Assembly (NCBI RefSeq): GCF_001027285.1
Contig: NZ_CP011509.1
Span: 9,076,501 to 9,140,500 of the forward strand
Reading direction: 5' to 3'
From: Archangium gephyra
Lineage (GTDB): Bacteria > Myxococcota > Myxococcia > Myxococcales > Myxococcaceae
Length of the DNA stretch: 64,000 nucleotides
A program made the position numbers and the translations under genes. The notes below the pieces were generated by a model. That model searched no databases and was not told where the DNA came from. It was given only the letters and a program-made list of their open reading frames with translations. Shown one piece after another: positions 1-8,159 of this stretch. Within the stretch, counting starts at the first letter, position 1. The number at the start of each line of letters is the position of its first letter.

Positions 1-1226
1 TGATCCTTCAGCCGCAGCAGCGTCCGCTCGCGGCGCTCCGAGCCCGGCGCCCCGAAGACGAGCTTCGTCATCTCCTCGGGCGGCATGGACACCATCAGCG
101 CGGCGATGGGCCCCGCCGGGGCCTTGCCCAGCAGCTCCGAGCCCGGCCCGCTCTTGCCCGCGAAGAGCGACTTGTCCGAGGCCACCCAGCCCTCCAGCTC
201 CGCCTTCCCCTCCTCCACCCGCAGCGCCGCCCAGAGACCCCGGATGCCCTCGGACTCCTCCCCCTCCGCCGCCCGCGCGAAGATGTGCACGTTGCCCGCG
301 CCCACCTTCGGCCTCAGCTCCGTGAGCAGCGGCTGCTCCGACAGCCCCGGTCCGCTCATCCCCACGATCCGCGCCCGGATCGCCTCCTCCTCCGCGGCCT
401 GCGTCCCGCCCTCCTGGGCCAGCACCTTCTCGATGCGCCCGCTCGCCTGTTCCTCGCCGTCCTCCTCGCCCTCCTCCTCCGGCGAGTCCGGCACCACCAG
501 GTACAGGTAGCCCCGGTCCGCGAAGAGCAGCATCGGCGTCCCGTTCTCCCGCTCGAAGCGCACGCTGCCCCCGGGCTCGCGTCCCACGACACGCGCGCCT
601 CCGGAGCGCAGCTCCTCCACCACCGCCTCCAGCGCGGCCTCGCTGTCCGTCACGCCCAGCAGCGCCACGGTGCCCTCGAAGCCGGGCAGCGAGAAGAAGC
701 CCACGCCCTCCTCCGGGTCCACCAGCCGGGGCTCGCCCCGCAGCTCACGCAGCACCAGCGACAAGAGCGGCGCCTCCTCCAGCGCCTGCCGCGTCTGCGC
801 CTGGCCCAGCATCCGCGCGAAGAAGCCCACCAGCGGCTCCACGTTGCCGCGCAGCTGGGGGAAGAAGAGCGCGATCTCCGCGTCGGCGGGCATGGCGCGC
901 AGCACCGGCCGCGGCACCACCGTCACCGTGGCGCTGGCCACCACCTCGTCCTTCTCCAGCGCGCGCACCTGGAAGCTGCCCGCGCGTGGGAAGGCATGGG
1001 ACACCCGCGCGCCCTGCTGGGGCGGCGAGCCGTCTCCGAAGTCCCACCTCACCTCCGGCGCGTCCCGGGCCTCGGAGCCGAAGCCCACCGGCACGCCGGC
1101 CTCCACCGTGCGATCTCCCCCCGCCTCCGGTTTCACCGCCCTCCGGCAGCCGGGACCCACCAGGGCCACGGCCACCAACACGAGGACTGTCAGGGCTCGA
1201 GGGGAGGCTCGCACATGCGCTTTCAT
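1..1226 (-). CDS. PKD-domain lipoprotein, partial (C-terminus outside window)
   Basis: The frame is open from an ATG at 1226 to the window edge without a stop, so about 408 residues are seen and the C-terminus is missing. The N-terminus is a lipoprotein signal: basic start, hydrophobic run, and a lipobox ending VGPGC with Cys near residue 27. A PKD-like fold follows, marked by WDFGDGS around residues 50-60. The rest is a long mixed alpha/beta region with acidic patches and no recognised domain. It lies 7 bp after the beta-barrel gene and is the last seen gene of a three-gene minus-strand operon with the MXYO-CTERM protein. I infer a cell-envelope role; the biochemical function is unknown. Confidence 0.8.
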   Translation of the reverse strand, partial: MKAHVRASPRALTVLVLVAVALVGPGCRRAVKPEAGGDRTVEAGVPVGFGSEARDAPEVRWDFGDGSPPQQGARVSHAFPRAGSFQVRALEKDEVVASATVTVVPRPVLRAMPADAEIALFFPQLRGNVEPLVGFFARMLGQAQTRQALEEAPLLSLVLRELRGEPRLVDPEEGVGFFSLPGFEGTVALLGVTDSEAALEAVVEELRSGGARVVGREPGGSVRFERENGTPMLLFADRGYLYLVVPDSPEEEGEEDGEEQASGRIEKVLAQEGGTQAAEEEAIRARIVGMSGPGLSEQPLLTELRPKVGAGNVHIFARAAEGEESEGIRGLWAALRVEEGKAELEGWVASDKSLFAGKSGPGSELLGKAPAGPIAALMVSMPPEEMTKLVFGAPGSERRERTLLRLKD

Positions 1227-1233
1227 GTACGGG

Positions 1234-1956
1234 CTAGTAATCCAGCGCCAGTCCGAACATCCAGTACCCGTCGGAGAGATCGAATCCCTTGCCGCCGAAG
1301 TTGTTCACTTTCGCGTACGTGTACTCGGCGAAGAGATAGCTGTGATTCACCCCGAGGTCCGAGTCGAAGTCGCGCGCCAGCCGCGGCTCCAGCACGTCCA
1401 GCAGGAAGGCGACACCACCGGCCACCTCCCAGCCGAACCTCAACCCCTTGCCCGTGCCACCCAACTCCGGCGTCTCGATCTCCCCGCCCTTGGTGGACCA
1501 CCACGGCATGAAGACGAGGCCCGGCTTGATGTAGGGCACCAGCGGAATGCCCCAGCGGAACGCGGGGTAGTCGAACCGGTAGACGCCGCGCACGCGGATG
1601 GGCAGCACGTGCAAGCCGGTGCGCTCCGCGGACGGCACGTCCGCCTCCGTCAGGGCGGCCGCATACTTCTCCGCGTACCCCAGCGACACGCTCACGCCCG
1701 CCGTGCCGATGTCCTGGTAGAAGAAGCGCTGCATCTCCAGCTCGACGAGCAACATGCTGGAGCCGCCGAACGTCTCCGAGTACGGCCGGTCCCCCTCCAG
1801 GGCCTCCTCCGAGTCGAGCGCCGGCTTGTAGCCTCCGAGCCGGATCTCCACGGCACCGCTGCGAGGCGTCTGGGTGGGCACATCGGACATCTCCTGCGCC
1901 TCGCCTGGGAGCGCGGTGAGCACCACCGCGATGCCGAGGGCCACTGCTCGAGTCAT
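1234..1956 (-). CDS. Outer-membrane beta-barrel protein (MXAN_2562-like)
   Basis: This 240-residue protein begins MTRAVALGIAVVLTALPGEA, a clear Sec signal peptide, followed by alternating polar/aromatic strands and a final aromatic residue (LALDY), typical of an outer-membrane barrel. The ATG at 1956 is chosen over upstream in-frame codons because AAGGAG lies about 9 bases before it. The start overlaps the stop of the upstream MXYO-CTERM gene as ATGA, so the two are probably translationally coupled. The pair matches the order of the Myxococcus MXAN_2561/MXAN_2562 families as I recall them. It is likely a structural or transport barrel of the outer membrane; no substrate can be deduced. Confidence 0.8.
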   Translation of the reverse strand: MTRAVALGIAVVLTALPGEAQEMSDVPTQTPRSGAVEIRLGGYKPALDSEEALEGDRPYSETFGGSSMLLVELEMQRFFYQDIGTAGVSVSLGYAEKYAAALTEADVPSAERTGLHVLPIRVRGVYRFDYPAFRWGIPLVPYIKPGLVFMPWWSTKGGEIETPELGGTGKGLRFGWEVAGGVAFLLDVLEPRLARDFDSDLGVNHSYLFAEYTYAKVNNFGGKGFDLSDGYWMFGLALDY

Positions 1957-2870
1957 GAACGATTTCTCCTTGAGAACAGCCAGAAACCCAGGGCGGCCAG
2001 CATGCCTCCGCCCGCGAAACCTCCGCCCGTGGCACCGCACCCCGTCTCCTCGCCGCCCGCCTCGCGGTACCGCTCGTAGAATCCAAACGTCCGGGTAGGC
2101 GTGCCCTCGCTCGCGGCCGACGCCAGGCTCTGGTTGCCCGCCGCGTCAATGGCATAGGCCTCGAGCTGATACGTCACGTCGTTCTGCAGTTTCTCCACCC
2201 GCACCGCCCCCACGTCCACCCCCTGCTGCTCCTCGGAGACCACGACGCCCTCGAGCAACGCCACCACCTTCACCTGGAGGGCGTCCTCCGGCGCATCCAC
2301 CGTCACCTTCAGCGCCTTGTCCAGCGAGGACACGTCCTTGATGGAGGGCGCATCGGGACTCTTCGTGTCGTAGGTGATCTCCAGCGGCGTAGCCGCCTTC
2401 GTCACGGTGGAGCTGCACGAGCCCAGCGCATCGTACCCCTTCGTCGCCGCGCACAGCCGCATCGTGGACTCGAGCCCCGGATCGCCGCACGACACCCCCG
2501 CTCCACCGTCCGTGGGCGTGGTGGTGGAGAAGATGGGCAGGTTGGACACCTGGAAGGTCGCCGTCGCGCTGCCACCCGACGTGGTGATGGTGGAGACCGG
2601 GATGGAGGTCAGGGTGCGGAACGACCCCGCCGTCTGCGCGGAGGCCGACTCCCGGCAGTCCGTGTCGGTGGTGATCCAGAGGGAGAGCTCGGTACAGGGC
2701 GTACCGGCCACCCGCCAGATGAAGGAGCTCGTCGCGCCACATTGGCTCGGACCAACGCTCACGTTGTCCGTATTGGTCGGGGACTGGACCGTGATCTGGA
2801 CCTGGGTCCCGAACTGTCCAAACGCCGCGGACGACAGGAGGACCGCTGCGGAGAAGAGGAGGTTACGCAT
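1953..2870 (-). CDS. MXYO-CTERM-anchored surface protein (MXAN_2561-like)
   Basis: A 305-residue secreted protein. It has a signal peptide at residues 1-18 (MRNLLFSAAVLLSSAAFG), a Cys-containing beta-rich body, a fibronectin-like segment near residues 185-265 (DAPEDALQVKVV to YQLEAYAIDAAGN), and a C-terminal sorting signal. The tail has GCGATGGG, then a hydrophobic helix, then RRNR, as in the myxobacterial MXYO-CTERM class. Proteins of this class are thought to be processed and anchored at the outer surface. It is the first gene of the envelope operon and its TGA overlaps the next ATG. Ligand and role are unknown. Confidence 0.8.
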   Translation of the reverse strand: MRNLLFSAAVLLSSAAFGQFGTQVQITVQSPTNTDNVSVGPSQCGATSSFIWRVAGTPCTELSLWITTDTDCRESASAQTAGSFRTLTSIPVSTITTSGGSATATFQVSNLPIFSTTTPTDGGAGVSCGDPGLESTMRLCAATKGYDALGSCSSTVTKAATPLEITYDTKSPDAPSIKDVSSLDKALKVTVDAPEDALQVKVVALLEGVVVSEEQQGVDVGAVRVEKLQNDVTYQLEAYAIDAAGNQSLASAASEGTPTRTFGFYERYREAGGEETGCGATGGGFAGGGMLAALGFWLFSRRNRS

Positions 2871-2997
2871 GGGCGGGAAGCAGGGTAGCAAGCCCGAGGC
2901 CAGGAGAAACCCGGCCCTCCTCCCTGGGTTGAGAGGGGGACAGGCGCCCCTCCCCGGGTCAAATGGGCAGGAGCGGCCCGGCGGCGTTGCCAAATTG

Positions 2998-4026
2998 TCA
3001 GGAGTCGGACCCGGCGAGCCGCAAGCCCGCCTCCACCAGGTTGAGGGCGGCGCCCCGGCCGGCGTTGTCCACGGTGGCGAAGAGGGTGAGCCACTCGGGG
3101 GCCTGGGGGAAGGAGCGCAGGCGGCCCACATGGATGGTGGGGTCCGCAGTGACGAGGCTGGGCAGGGGGTAGACCTTCTCGGTGGGTGAATCCAGCACCT
3201 TGAGCGCGGGCGAGCCCTTGAGGGCGGCGCGCGCCTGGTCCACCGGGGCGGGCTTCTTCAGCCGCACGTGGAGGCTGAGCCCATGGCCGAAGAAGGTGGG
3301 CACCTGCACGGCGGTGCCGGCCACCACGGGCACCTCGCCCTTGCTGGCGAAGAGCCGGGCGCACTCCAGCGTCCAGCCGGCCTCCTCCTCCGTCCAGGGC
3401 GAGTTGGCCATGAAGGGGCCCACCTGGGGCACCAGGTTGAAGCCCACGCGGTGGGGGAAGACATGGGCCTCGGGCTCGCGGCCGGACAGCAGCGCGGACG
3501 TCTGCTGCTCCAGCTCCTTGAGGCCCCGCTGGCCCGAGGAGGACACGCCCATGAGGGCCGTCACCTGCACCTGGGCCACGCCAAAGGCCTGGCGCAGCGG
3601 CTCCACGAGGGTGGCCACGGCCGTCGTCACCGCCGAGGGCAGCGACACGATGCGGCCCTTGAAGGGGGTGCCCAGCGCCTCGGAGTTGAAGCCGGGGAGC
3701 ACCAGCGGGACGGTGCCATCGGCGCGGAAGGCGGAGCTCACGTCCACCACCCAGGCGCCCGCGGCCTGGGCCAGGGGGGCCAGCGTGCGCGAGGCGTCCG
3801 CCGGCGTGGCCAGCAGCACCAGGCCGATGCCCCGGAGCGTCTCGGCGGAGACGGGCTCCACCTCCAGCGTCTCCTCGCCATACGCCAGCTCCTCGCCCTC
3901 GGAGCGCTCCGAGGCCAGCACGCTGAGCTGCTCGGCGGGGAAGTCCCGCAGCAGGAGGGTGGAGAGCACCTCGGTGCCCACCACGCCCGTGGCGCCCACC
4001 ACGGCGATTCGCAGGTTCTCGTTCAT
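2998..4026 (-). CDS. Aspartate-semialdehyde dehydrogenase-like protein lacking the catalytic Cys (USG-1 type)
   Basis: 342 residues with an N-terminal Rossmann NADP site (GATGVVG, residues 11-17) and the ASADH C-terminal fold. In true ASADH the nucleophile sits in a PNC(S/T)T motif near residue 130. Here the same place reads LPSAVTTAV (residues 129-137), so Ser-Ala replaces the Cys. The substrate-binding Arg before the catalytic His is also changed (AVQVPTFFGHG, Gln for Arg) while His 248 remains. Such Cys-less paralogues are called USG-1 proteins. It probably does not make aspartate semialdehyde; a normal asd would be expected elsewhere. It stands alone, divergent from the sensor/chemoreceptor pair. 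Confidence 0.8.
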   Translation of the reverse strand: MNENLRIAVVGATGVVGTEVLSTLLLRDFPAEQLSVLASERSEGEELAYGEETLEVEPVSAETLRGIGLVLLATPADASRTLAPLAQAAGAWVVDVSSAFRADGTVPLVLPGFNSEALGTPFKGRIVSLPSAVTTAVATLVEPLRQAFGVAQVQVTALMGVSSSGQRGLKELEQQTSALLSGREPEAHVFPHRVGFNLVPQVGPFMANSPWTEEEAGWTLECARLFASKGEVPVVAGTAVQVPTFFGHGLSLHVRLKKPAPVDQARAALKGSPALKVLDSPTEKVYPLPSLVTADPTIHVGRLRSFPQAPEWLTLFATVDNAGRGAALNLVEAGLRLAGSDS

Positions 4027-4076
4027 GGCGGTCCCTTTACCCCAGCCCCCCGTCTGGCGCGCGGGCTTCCGTGGGC

Positions 4077-4125
4077 GACGTCTCCCATTGGGGTAGGACA
4101 AAATACGACATCACTGAGAGACGTC
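4077..4125. promoter_or_regulatory. Inverted repeat in divergent intergenic region
   Basis: GACGTCTC at 4077-4084 is mirrored by GAGACGTC at 4118-4125, with an AT-richer loop of 33 bases. It lies between the divergent ASADH-like gene and the 4243 gene. It could be an operator or a stem-loop in the ASADH-like mRNA leader; which one is not decidable by eye. Confidence 0.35.
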
Positions 4126-4242
4126 TACCACTGAAGCGCCCGCCTGGAGGCACTCCGGCCGTGTCCGCATGGAGGGGGAGCAGGGGCCCGGGCCCGGCAC
4201 GGGTCCCCGAGCCCCCTTCCGGTAGACTGGAGGGACATGTCG

Positions 4243-4782
4243 ATGTGGACCCTCGTCTCGTTGTTGCTGCTGGCGAACGTGCCGCCGGACGGCGCGGCGC
4301 AATTGAAGAAGGTGGACGGGCTGATGCCCGAGCTGCGGCGCATGGCCACGGACCCGGCGGTGGTGCGCGAGGTGAAGCGGCAGAACGCGCGGCGCGTATC
4401 CCTGGACAGCATCCGGCAGTGGGACGAGGAGTGGCGGGCGACCGCGGCGCTCACCCCCCTCAAGCGTCAGCTGCTGGGCAACCCGTGCGCGCGCATGCTC
4501 GAGCGTCACCGGGACCGGATGGGCCGGGTGGTGGCCGAGGCCTTCGTCATGGACAACCAGGGCGCGCTGGTGGGCGCCACGCGGCGCACGTCCGATTACT
4601 GGCAGGGCGATGAGCCCAAGTGGCGTGAGTCCTTCAAGGGAGGCCGGGGCGGGGAGCTGCGCGAGAAACCCTTCTTCGATGACTCCTCGCAGTCCTATGT
4701 CGTCCAGGTCTCCCTGCCGGTGAAGGATGGCGCCCGCGTCATCGGCGCCCTCACCGTGTCCATCTCCCTGCTCGAGCTCTGA
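4243..4782 (+). CDS. Small periplasmic PDC/Cache-like sensor protein
   Basis: About 179 residues: a short hydrophobic signal (MWTLVSLLLLANVPPDGAA) and a soluble region rich in features of PDC/Cache sensor folds (VMDNQGALVGATRRTSDYWQGDEPKW, then PVKDGARVIGALTVSISL). No transmitter domain follows, so it is probably a free periplasmic sensor or binding protein. The ATG at 4243 is preferred to the one at 4237 because GGAGGG at 4229-4234 then has normal spacing. The chemoreceptor starts only 5 bp after its stop, so the two are co-transcribed, and I infer that this protein feeds signals to that receptor. Confidence 0.7.
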   Translation: MWTLVSLLLLANVPPDGAAQLKKVDGLMPELRRMATDPAVVREVKRQNARRVSLDSIRQWDEEWRATAALTPLKRQLLGNPCARMLERHRDRMGRVVAEAFVMDNQGALVGATRRTSDYWQGDEPKWRESFKGGRGGELREKPFFDDSSQSYVVQVSLPVKDGARVIGALTVSISLLEL

Positions 4783-4786
4783 AACC

Positions 4787-6685
4787 ATGACCCTCCCCTC
4801 TTCGGGTGGCCTCAAGCTGCGCGCCCGCATCACGCTGTCGGTGGCGGTGCTGTCGGCCCTCGCCATCCTGTCCGTCACCGCCCTGGGCCTGTCCTTCACC
4901 CGGCGCACGCTGTCCAAGCAGATCCACGCCACGTTGAGGGCCGAGGCCGAGGGCCTGAAGGATCTGGTGGAGCGGATCCTCGCCGAGCGCGAGGCCAGTG
5001 TGCGCAGCTGGTCCGAGGACACCATCCTGCGCGGTGCGCTGCTCTTCGACACCTTCGACAAGAGCGACGCGGTGCTGGCGGGGCTGGCCAGGCACCACCC
5101 GTCCATCAGCGGCCTGGTGCTCTTCGATGAGCAGGGCCGCGCCGTGTCGGCCAGCTCGGAGGCGCTGCTCAAGAGCTTCCAGGGCCGTGAGCGGGAGGTG
5201 CGCGAGACGGCGTGGTACCGGGCGGCGCTCGAGGGGCGCTTCACCGCCGACGCGCTCGCGAAGGAGAAGGACGCGGCGTTTGGCAAGCGGGTGCTGCCGC
5301 TGGCCGCGCTGGTGAAGAGCCCGAGCAGTGGCGCCCGCATCGGCGTGCTGCTGGCCGCGTACGACTGGAGCCAGGTGAGGGACGTGGTGAAGGCCGCGAT
5401 GCAGCGGGCCCACGAGCGCGCCCAGGACAGCTTCGCCCTGGAGGTGCGGCGCGAGGACGGCTCGGTGCTCTTCAACTCGCGTCCCGCGGATGCGGAGCCC
5501 CTGGTGAAGCCCGTGTCCCAGGAGGCCATCAACGGCACGGACGTGCGGGACGTGGGAGACGGCTGGCACTTCGTGGCCACCCTGGACGCGCGGGAGGCCT
5601 ATGCCCCGCTGGCGCAGGCGGCCACGGTGGCGGCCGGGATGCTGGGGCTCTTCCTGGCGCTGGCCATCGCGGGCGCGTGGTGGCTGGCGCGCGGCATCGC
5701 CCGGCCCATCTCCGCGTTGAGCGCGGCGGTGACGCACGTGCTCGAGGAGGGAGACCTCTCGCACCGCGTGGAGGTGAACAGCGGGGATGAGGTGGGGGAG
5801 CTGGCCCACGCCTTCTCGCGGATGATGGAGCAGCTGCGCCAGACGACGGTGGGCCTGCAGCAGGGCTCGCGCGTGCTCACCGACGCCGTGGCGGAGCTGA
5901 GCCAGGCGGCGGAGCACCAGGAGCGCAACCTCTCGCGCCAGGCGGCGGCCATCCAGGAGACGCAGGTCACCGCGCAGGAGATCCAGCAGACGTCGAAGAT
6001 GGCGGAGGAGCGCTCGCGGGCCGTGCTCCAGGTGACGGAGCGGGCGGAAGAGGTGGGCCGCCTGGGCGAGGCGACGCTGGGCGCCAGCATCGAGGGGCTG
6101 CAGGAGCTGCACGAGAAGGTGGGACGCCTGGCCAGCACCATCCTGACGCTGGGCAACCGCACGCAGCAGATTGGAGAGATCGCCCAGACGGTGAAGGATC
6201 TGGCGGACCAGTCGAACATGCTGGCGCTCAACGCGGCCATCGAGGCGGTGCGCTCGGGCGAGCACGGCAAGGGCTTCGGCGTGGTGGCGCGAGAGATCCG
6301 CGCCCTGGCCGACCAGTCCATCGAGTCGACGGATCGGGTGCGCGAGCTGCTGGACGATATCGGCAAGTCCATCCAGGACACGGTGTCGATGACGGAGAAG
6401 GGGCAGCAGCAGATGCAGGGCGGGCTGTCGCAGATCAAGGCCAGCGGCGAGAGCCTCCGGGAGCTGACGTCGATCGTGAAGGACAACGCTGGAGCGGCGC
6501 GGCAGATCGCCGTGGCGGTGAACCAGCAGAACGCGGGCATCTCGCAGATCTTCACCGCGGTGACGGACCTGTCGTCGCTGATGGAGGAGACGATGCAGGG
6601 CGTGCAGGCCACCACGCGCGCCACGAGCACGCTGCGCGAGGCGGCCGAGCGCATGGAGTCGGTGGCGCGCACCTATCGGGCGTGA
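4787..6685 (+). CDS. Methyl-accepting chemotaxis protein
   Basis: 632 residues. A first membrane helix lies at about 14-37, then a roughly 240-residue periplasmic Cache-like sensor, a second helix at about 277-300, HAMP to about 355, then a long coiled-coil signalling domain. The conserved hairpin tip is plain (SNMLALNAAIEAVRSGEHGK near residues 472-491, followed by GFGVVAREIRALAD). Ala/Glu/Gln-rich methylation helices flank it. It should report a periplasmic ligand to a CheA/CheW array controlling motility. No che genes are seen here. The start at 4787 follows the 4243 gene directly; an earlier in-frame start would lie inside that gene. Confidence 0.9.
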   Translation: MTLPSSGGLKLRARITLSVAVLSALAILSVTALGLSFTRRTLSKQIHATLRAEAEGLKDLVERILAEREASVRSWSEDTILRGALLFDTFDKSDAVLAGLARHHPSISGLVLFDEQGRAVSASSEALLKSFQGREREVRETAWYRAALEGRFTADALAKEKDAAFGKRVLPLAALVKSPSSGARIGVLLAAYDWSQVRDVVKAAMQRAHERAQDSFALEVRREDGSVLFNSRPADAEPLVKPVSQEAINGTDVRDVGDGWHFVATLDAREAYAPLAQAATVAAGMLGLFLALAIAGAWWLARGIARPISALSAAVTHVLEEGDLSHRVEVNSGDEVGELAHAFSRMMEQLRQTTVGLQQGSRVLTDAVAELSQAAEHQERNLSRQAAAIQETQVTAQEIQQTSKMAEERSRAVLQVTERAEEVGRLGEATLGASIEGLQELHEKVGRLASTILTLGNRTQQIGEIAQTVKDLADQSNMLALNAAIEAVRSGEHGKGFGVVAREIRALADQSIESTDRVRELLDDIGKSIQDTVSMTEKGQQQMQGGLSQIKASGESLRELTSIVKDNAGAARQIAVAVNQQNAGISQIFTAVTDLSSLMEETMQGVQATTRATSTLREAAERMESVARTYRA

Positions 6686-6851
6686 TCGCTCCGGGAACTC
6701 CCGGCTGGTGACAGCAGTCACCAGGACAAACTGGAGTCACCAGGGTCCGGACATCCGTTGGACCCTGCAATCCCTCGCGGGCTCCCCGGCTCGCGAGCGT
6801 TTCCCGAGGGAAAACGAGCCTTTCGCTCGTTCCTGCCGGGCCGCGTAGGCG

Positions 6852-6868
6852 TTGGCATACCTCCTGCT
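6852..6868 (+). promoter_or_regulatory. Candidate sigma-54 promoter (-24/-12)
   Basis: TTGGCATACCTCCTGCT has GG and GC twelve bases apart, as in the TGGCACG-N4-TTGCW consensus, with first T of the -12 element replaced by C. Predicted start is near 6879, about 58 bases before the ATG at 6937. Three similar motifs occur in this window (31412, 52600, 60441). Confidence 0.4.
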
Positions 6869-6936
6869 CTGTATGGCGCACATCCACGGCGAACAGCCGC
6901 CGCGCCACACAAACCCAATCCTCGCAGGAGCCTTCC

Positions 6937-8118
6937 ATGACCACGCCCGTCGCCAGCAACAGCCCCTCGCTGCACCGCTCCAACTCGGCCCCCGTGCTCG
7001 GCGCCAGCGAGAAGCCGGCCCTGACCCGCACGAACTCGGCGCCCCACCTCACCACGCCGTACAAGAGCAACCCCGCGGCCACCAGGCCCCAGTCGATCCA
7101 CACGCAGGACTCCCTGGAGCCCGCCGCCAAGACGTCCGCCGCCGCCGCCAGGCAGAACCTGCTCGGCAAGTACGTGCAGAACGCCACCGACGCCGCTCAC
7201 GCCAATGGCGCCGCGGGCGCGTTCGGCAAGCTGAAGACGGGCGGAGGCATCGCCGCCAGTGTCGCCGGCATCGGCGCCAACGCCGCGGGCCTCGCCAGCG
7301 CCATCAAGAACGGTGACAGCAGCCAGGCCGTCGACAACGGCATCCTGCTGGGCAAGAGCGTGCTGAACACCGTCAAGGGTGGGCTCGACGCGGCCGCCAT
7401 GATCCAGTCGGGCAAGGAGTTCAAGAACCTGAAGGACGCGGCCCAGGCGGCCCTCGGCGCCAACGGCCAGGTGGGCAAGAACATCGCCGGCAAGGTCGCC
7501 GAGTCCGTCCTCTCCGGCAAGCCGCTGCGCGACGTGGACGTGCTGGGCGAGCTCGCGAAGTCGAAGGGCGCCGGGGCCAACATCGGCACCACCCTCAAGC
7601 AGGGCGCCGCCGACGTGCTCCGCGGCCTGGGTGGCGAAAAGCTGGCCGGGAAGCTCGAGGGCGGCATCTCCAAGGCGGGCCAGCAGATCGCCTCGGGCGG
7701 CGCCCACGGCCTGACCGACGCGGCGAAGAACGGCCTCAAGACGGGAGATGCCATCGTCGACGCCGCCAAGGGCGCCGAGGCCGCGGCGAAGCTGGGCGCC
7801 AAGGGCGCGGGCACGGCGGCCAAGGCGGCCGGCCGGTTCGCCCCGGGCCTCAACATCGGCATCGCCGCCCTCGACACGGCCCTCGCCGCCAAGACGATCG
7901 CCGATCCCAAGGCGAGCGTTGCCTCCAAGGTGACGTCCGGCATCACCGCCGCCGGCTCCATCGTCGCCGCCACCAACATCCCCATCGTCTCGCAGGTGGG
8001 CGCGGCCGTCTCCACCGCCTCCTCCGTGGCCGGCGCGGTCGTCGAGAACTTCGGCGCCATCAAGGAAGGCGCCAAGAAGGCCGCCGAGGGCGTCAAGAAC
8101 TTCTTCAGCGGCTGGTAG
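6937..8118 (+). CDS. Gly/Ala-rich protein with RSNSAP/RTNSAP motifs; possible secreted or effector protein
   Basis: 393 residues, not recognised as a known family. Residues 10-36 hold two near-identical motifs, LHRSNSAPVL and LTRTNSAPHL, which fit the eukaryotic 14-3-3 mode-1 pattern RSxSxP. Residues 75-390 are Gly/Ala-rich amphipathic segments with repeated glycine-zipper-like runs (GGGIAASVAGIGANAAGLAS, KGAGTAAKAAGRF), low in Cys and aromatics, ending in KNFFSGW. There is no Sec signal. Such helices suit membrane insertion, so a pore-forming or contact-delivered protein is possible. The next gene, 41 bp downstream, encodes a trigger-factor-like chaperone that may keep it soluble. This is inference only. 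Confidence 0.7.
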   Translation: MTTPVASNSPSLHRSNSAPVLGASEKPALTRTNSAPHLTTPYKSNPAATRPQSIHTQDSLEPAAKTSAAAARQNLLGKYVQNATDAAHANGAAGAFGKLKTGGGIAASVAGIGANAAGLASAIKNGDSSQAVDNGILLGKSVLNTVKGGLDAAAMIQSGKEFKNLKDAAQAALGANGQVGKNIAGKVAESVLSGKPLRDVDVLGELAKSKGAGANIGTTLKQGAADVLRGLGGEKLAGKLEGGISKAGQQIASGGAHGLTDAAKNGLKTGDAIVDAAKGAEAAAKLGAKGAGTAAKAAGRFAPGLNIGIAALDTALAAKTIADPKASVASKVTSGITAAGSIVAATNIPIVSQVGAAVSTASSVAGAVVENFGAIKEGAKKAAEGVKNFFSGW

Positions 8119-8159
8119 TCGTCCCCACCCACGGCCCCCACCTTGCACAGGCACGCACC

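Noticed and set aside
4751-6721. 656-codon minus-strand frame opposite the chemoreceptor
   Set aside because: His/Arg/Leu-rich shadow of the MCP gene; the plus strand has HAMP and the signalling tip.
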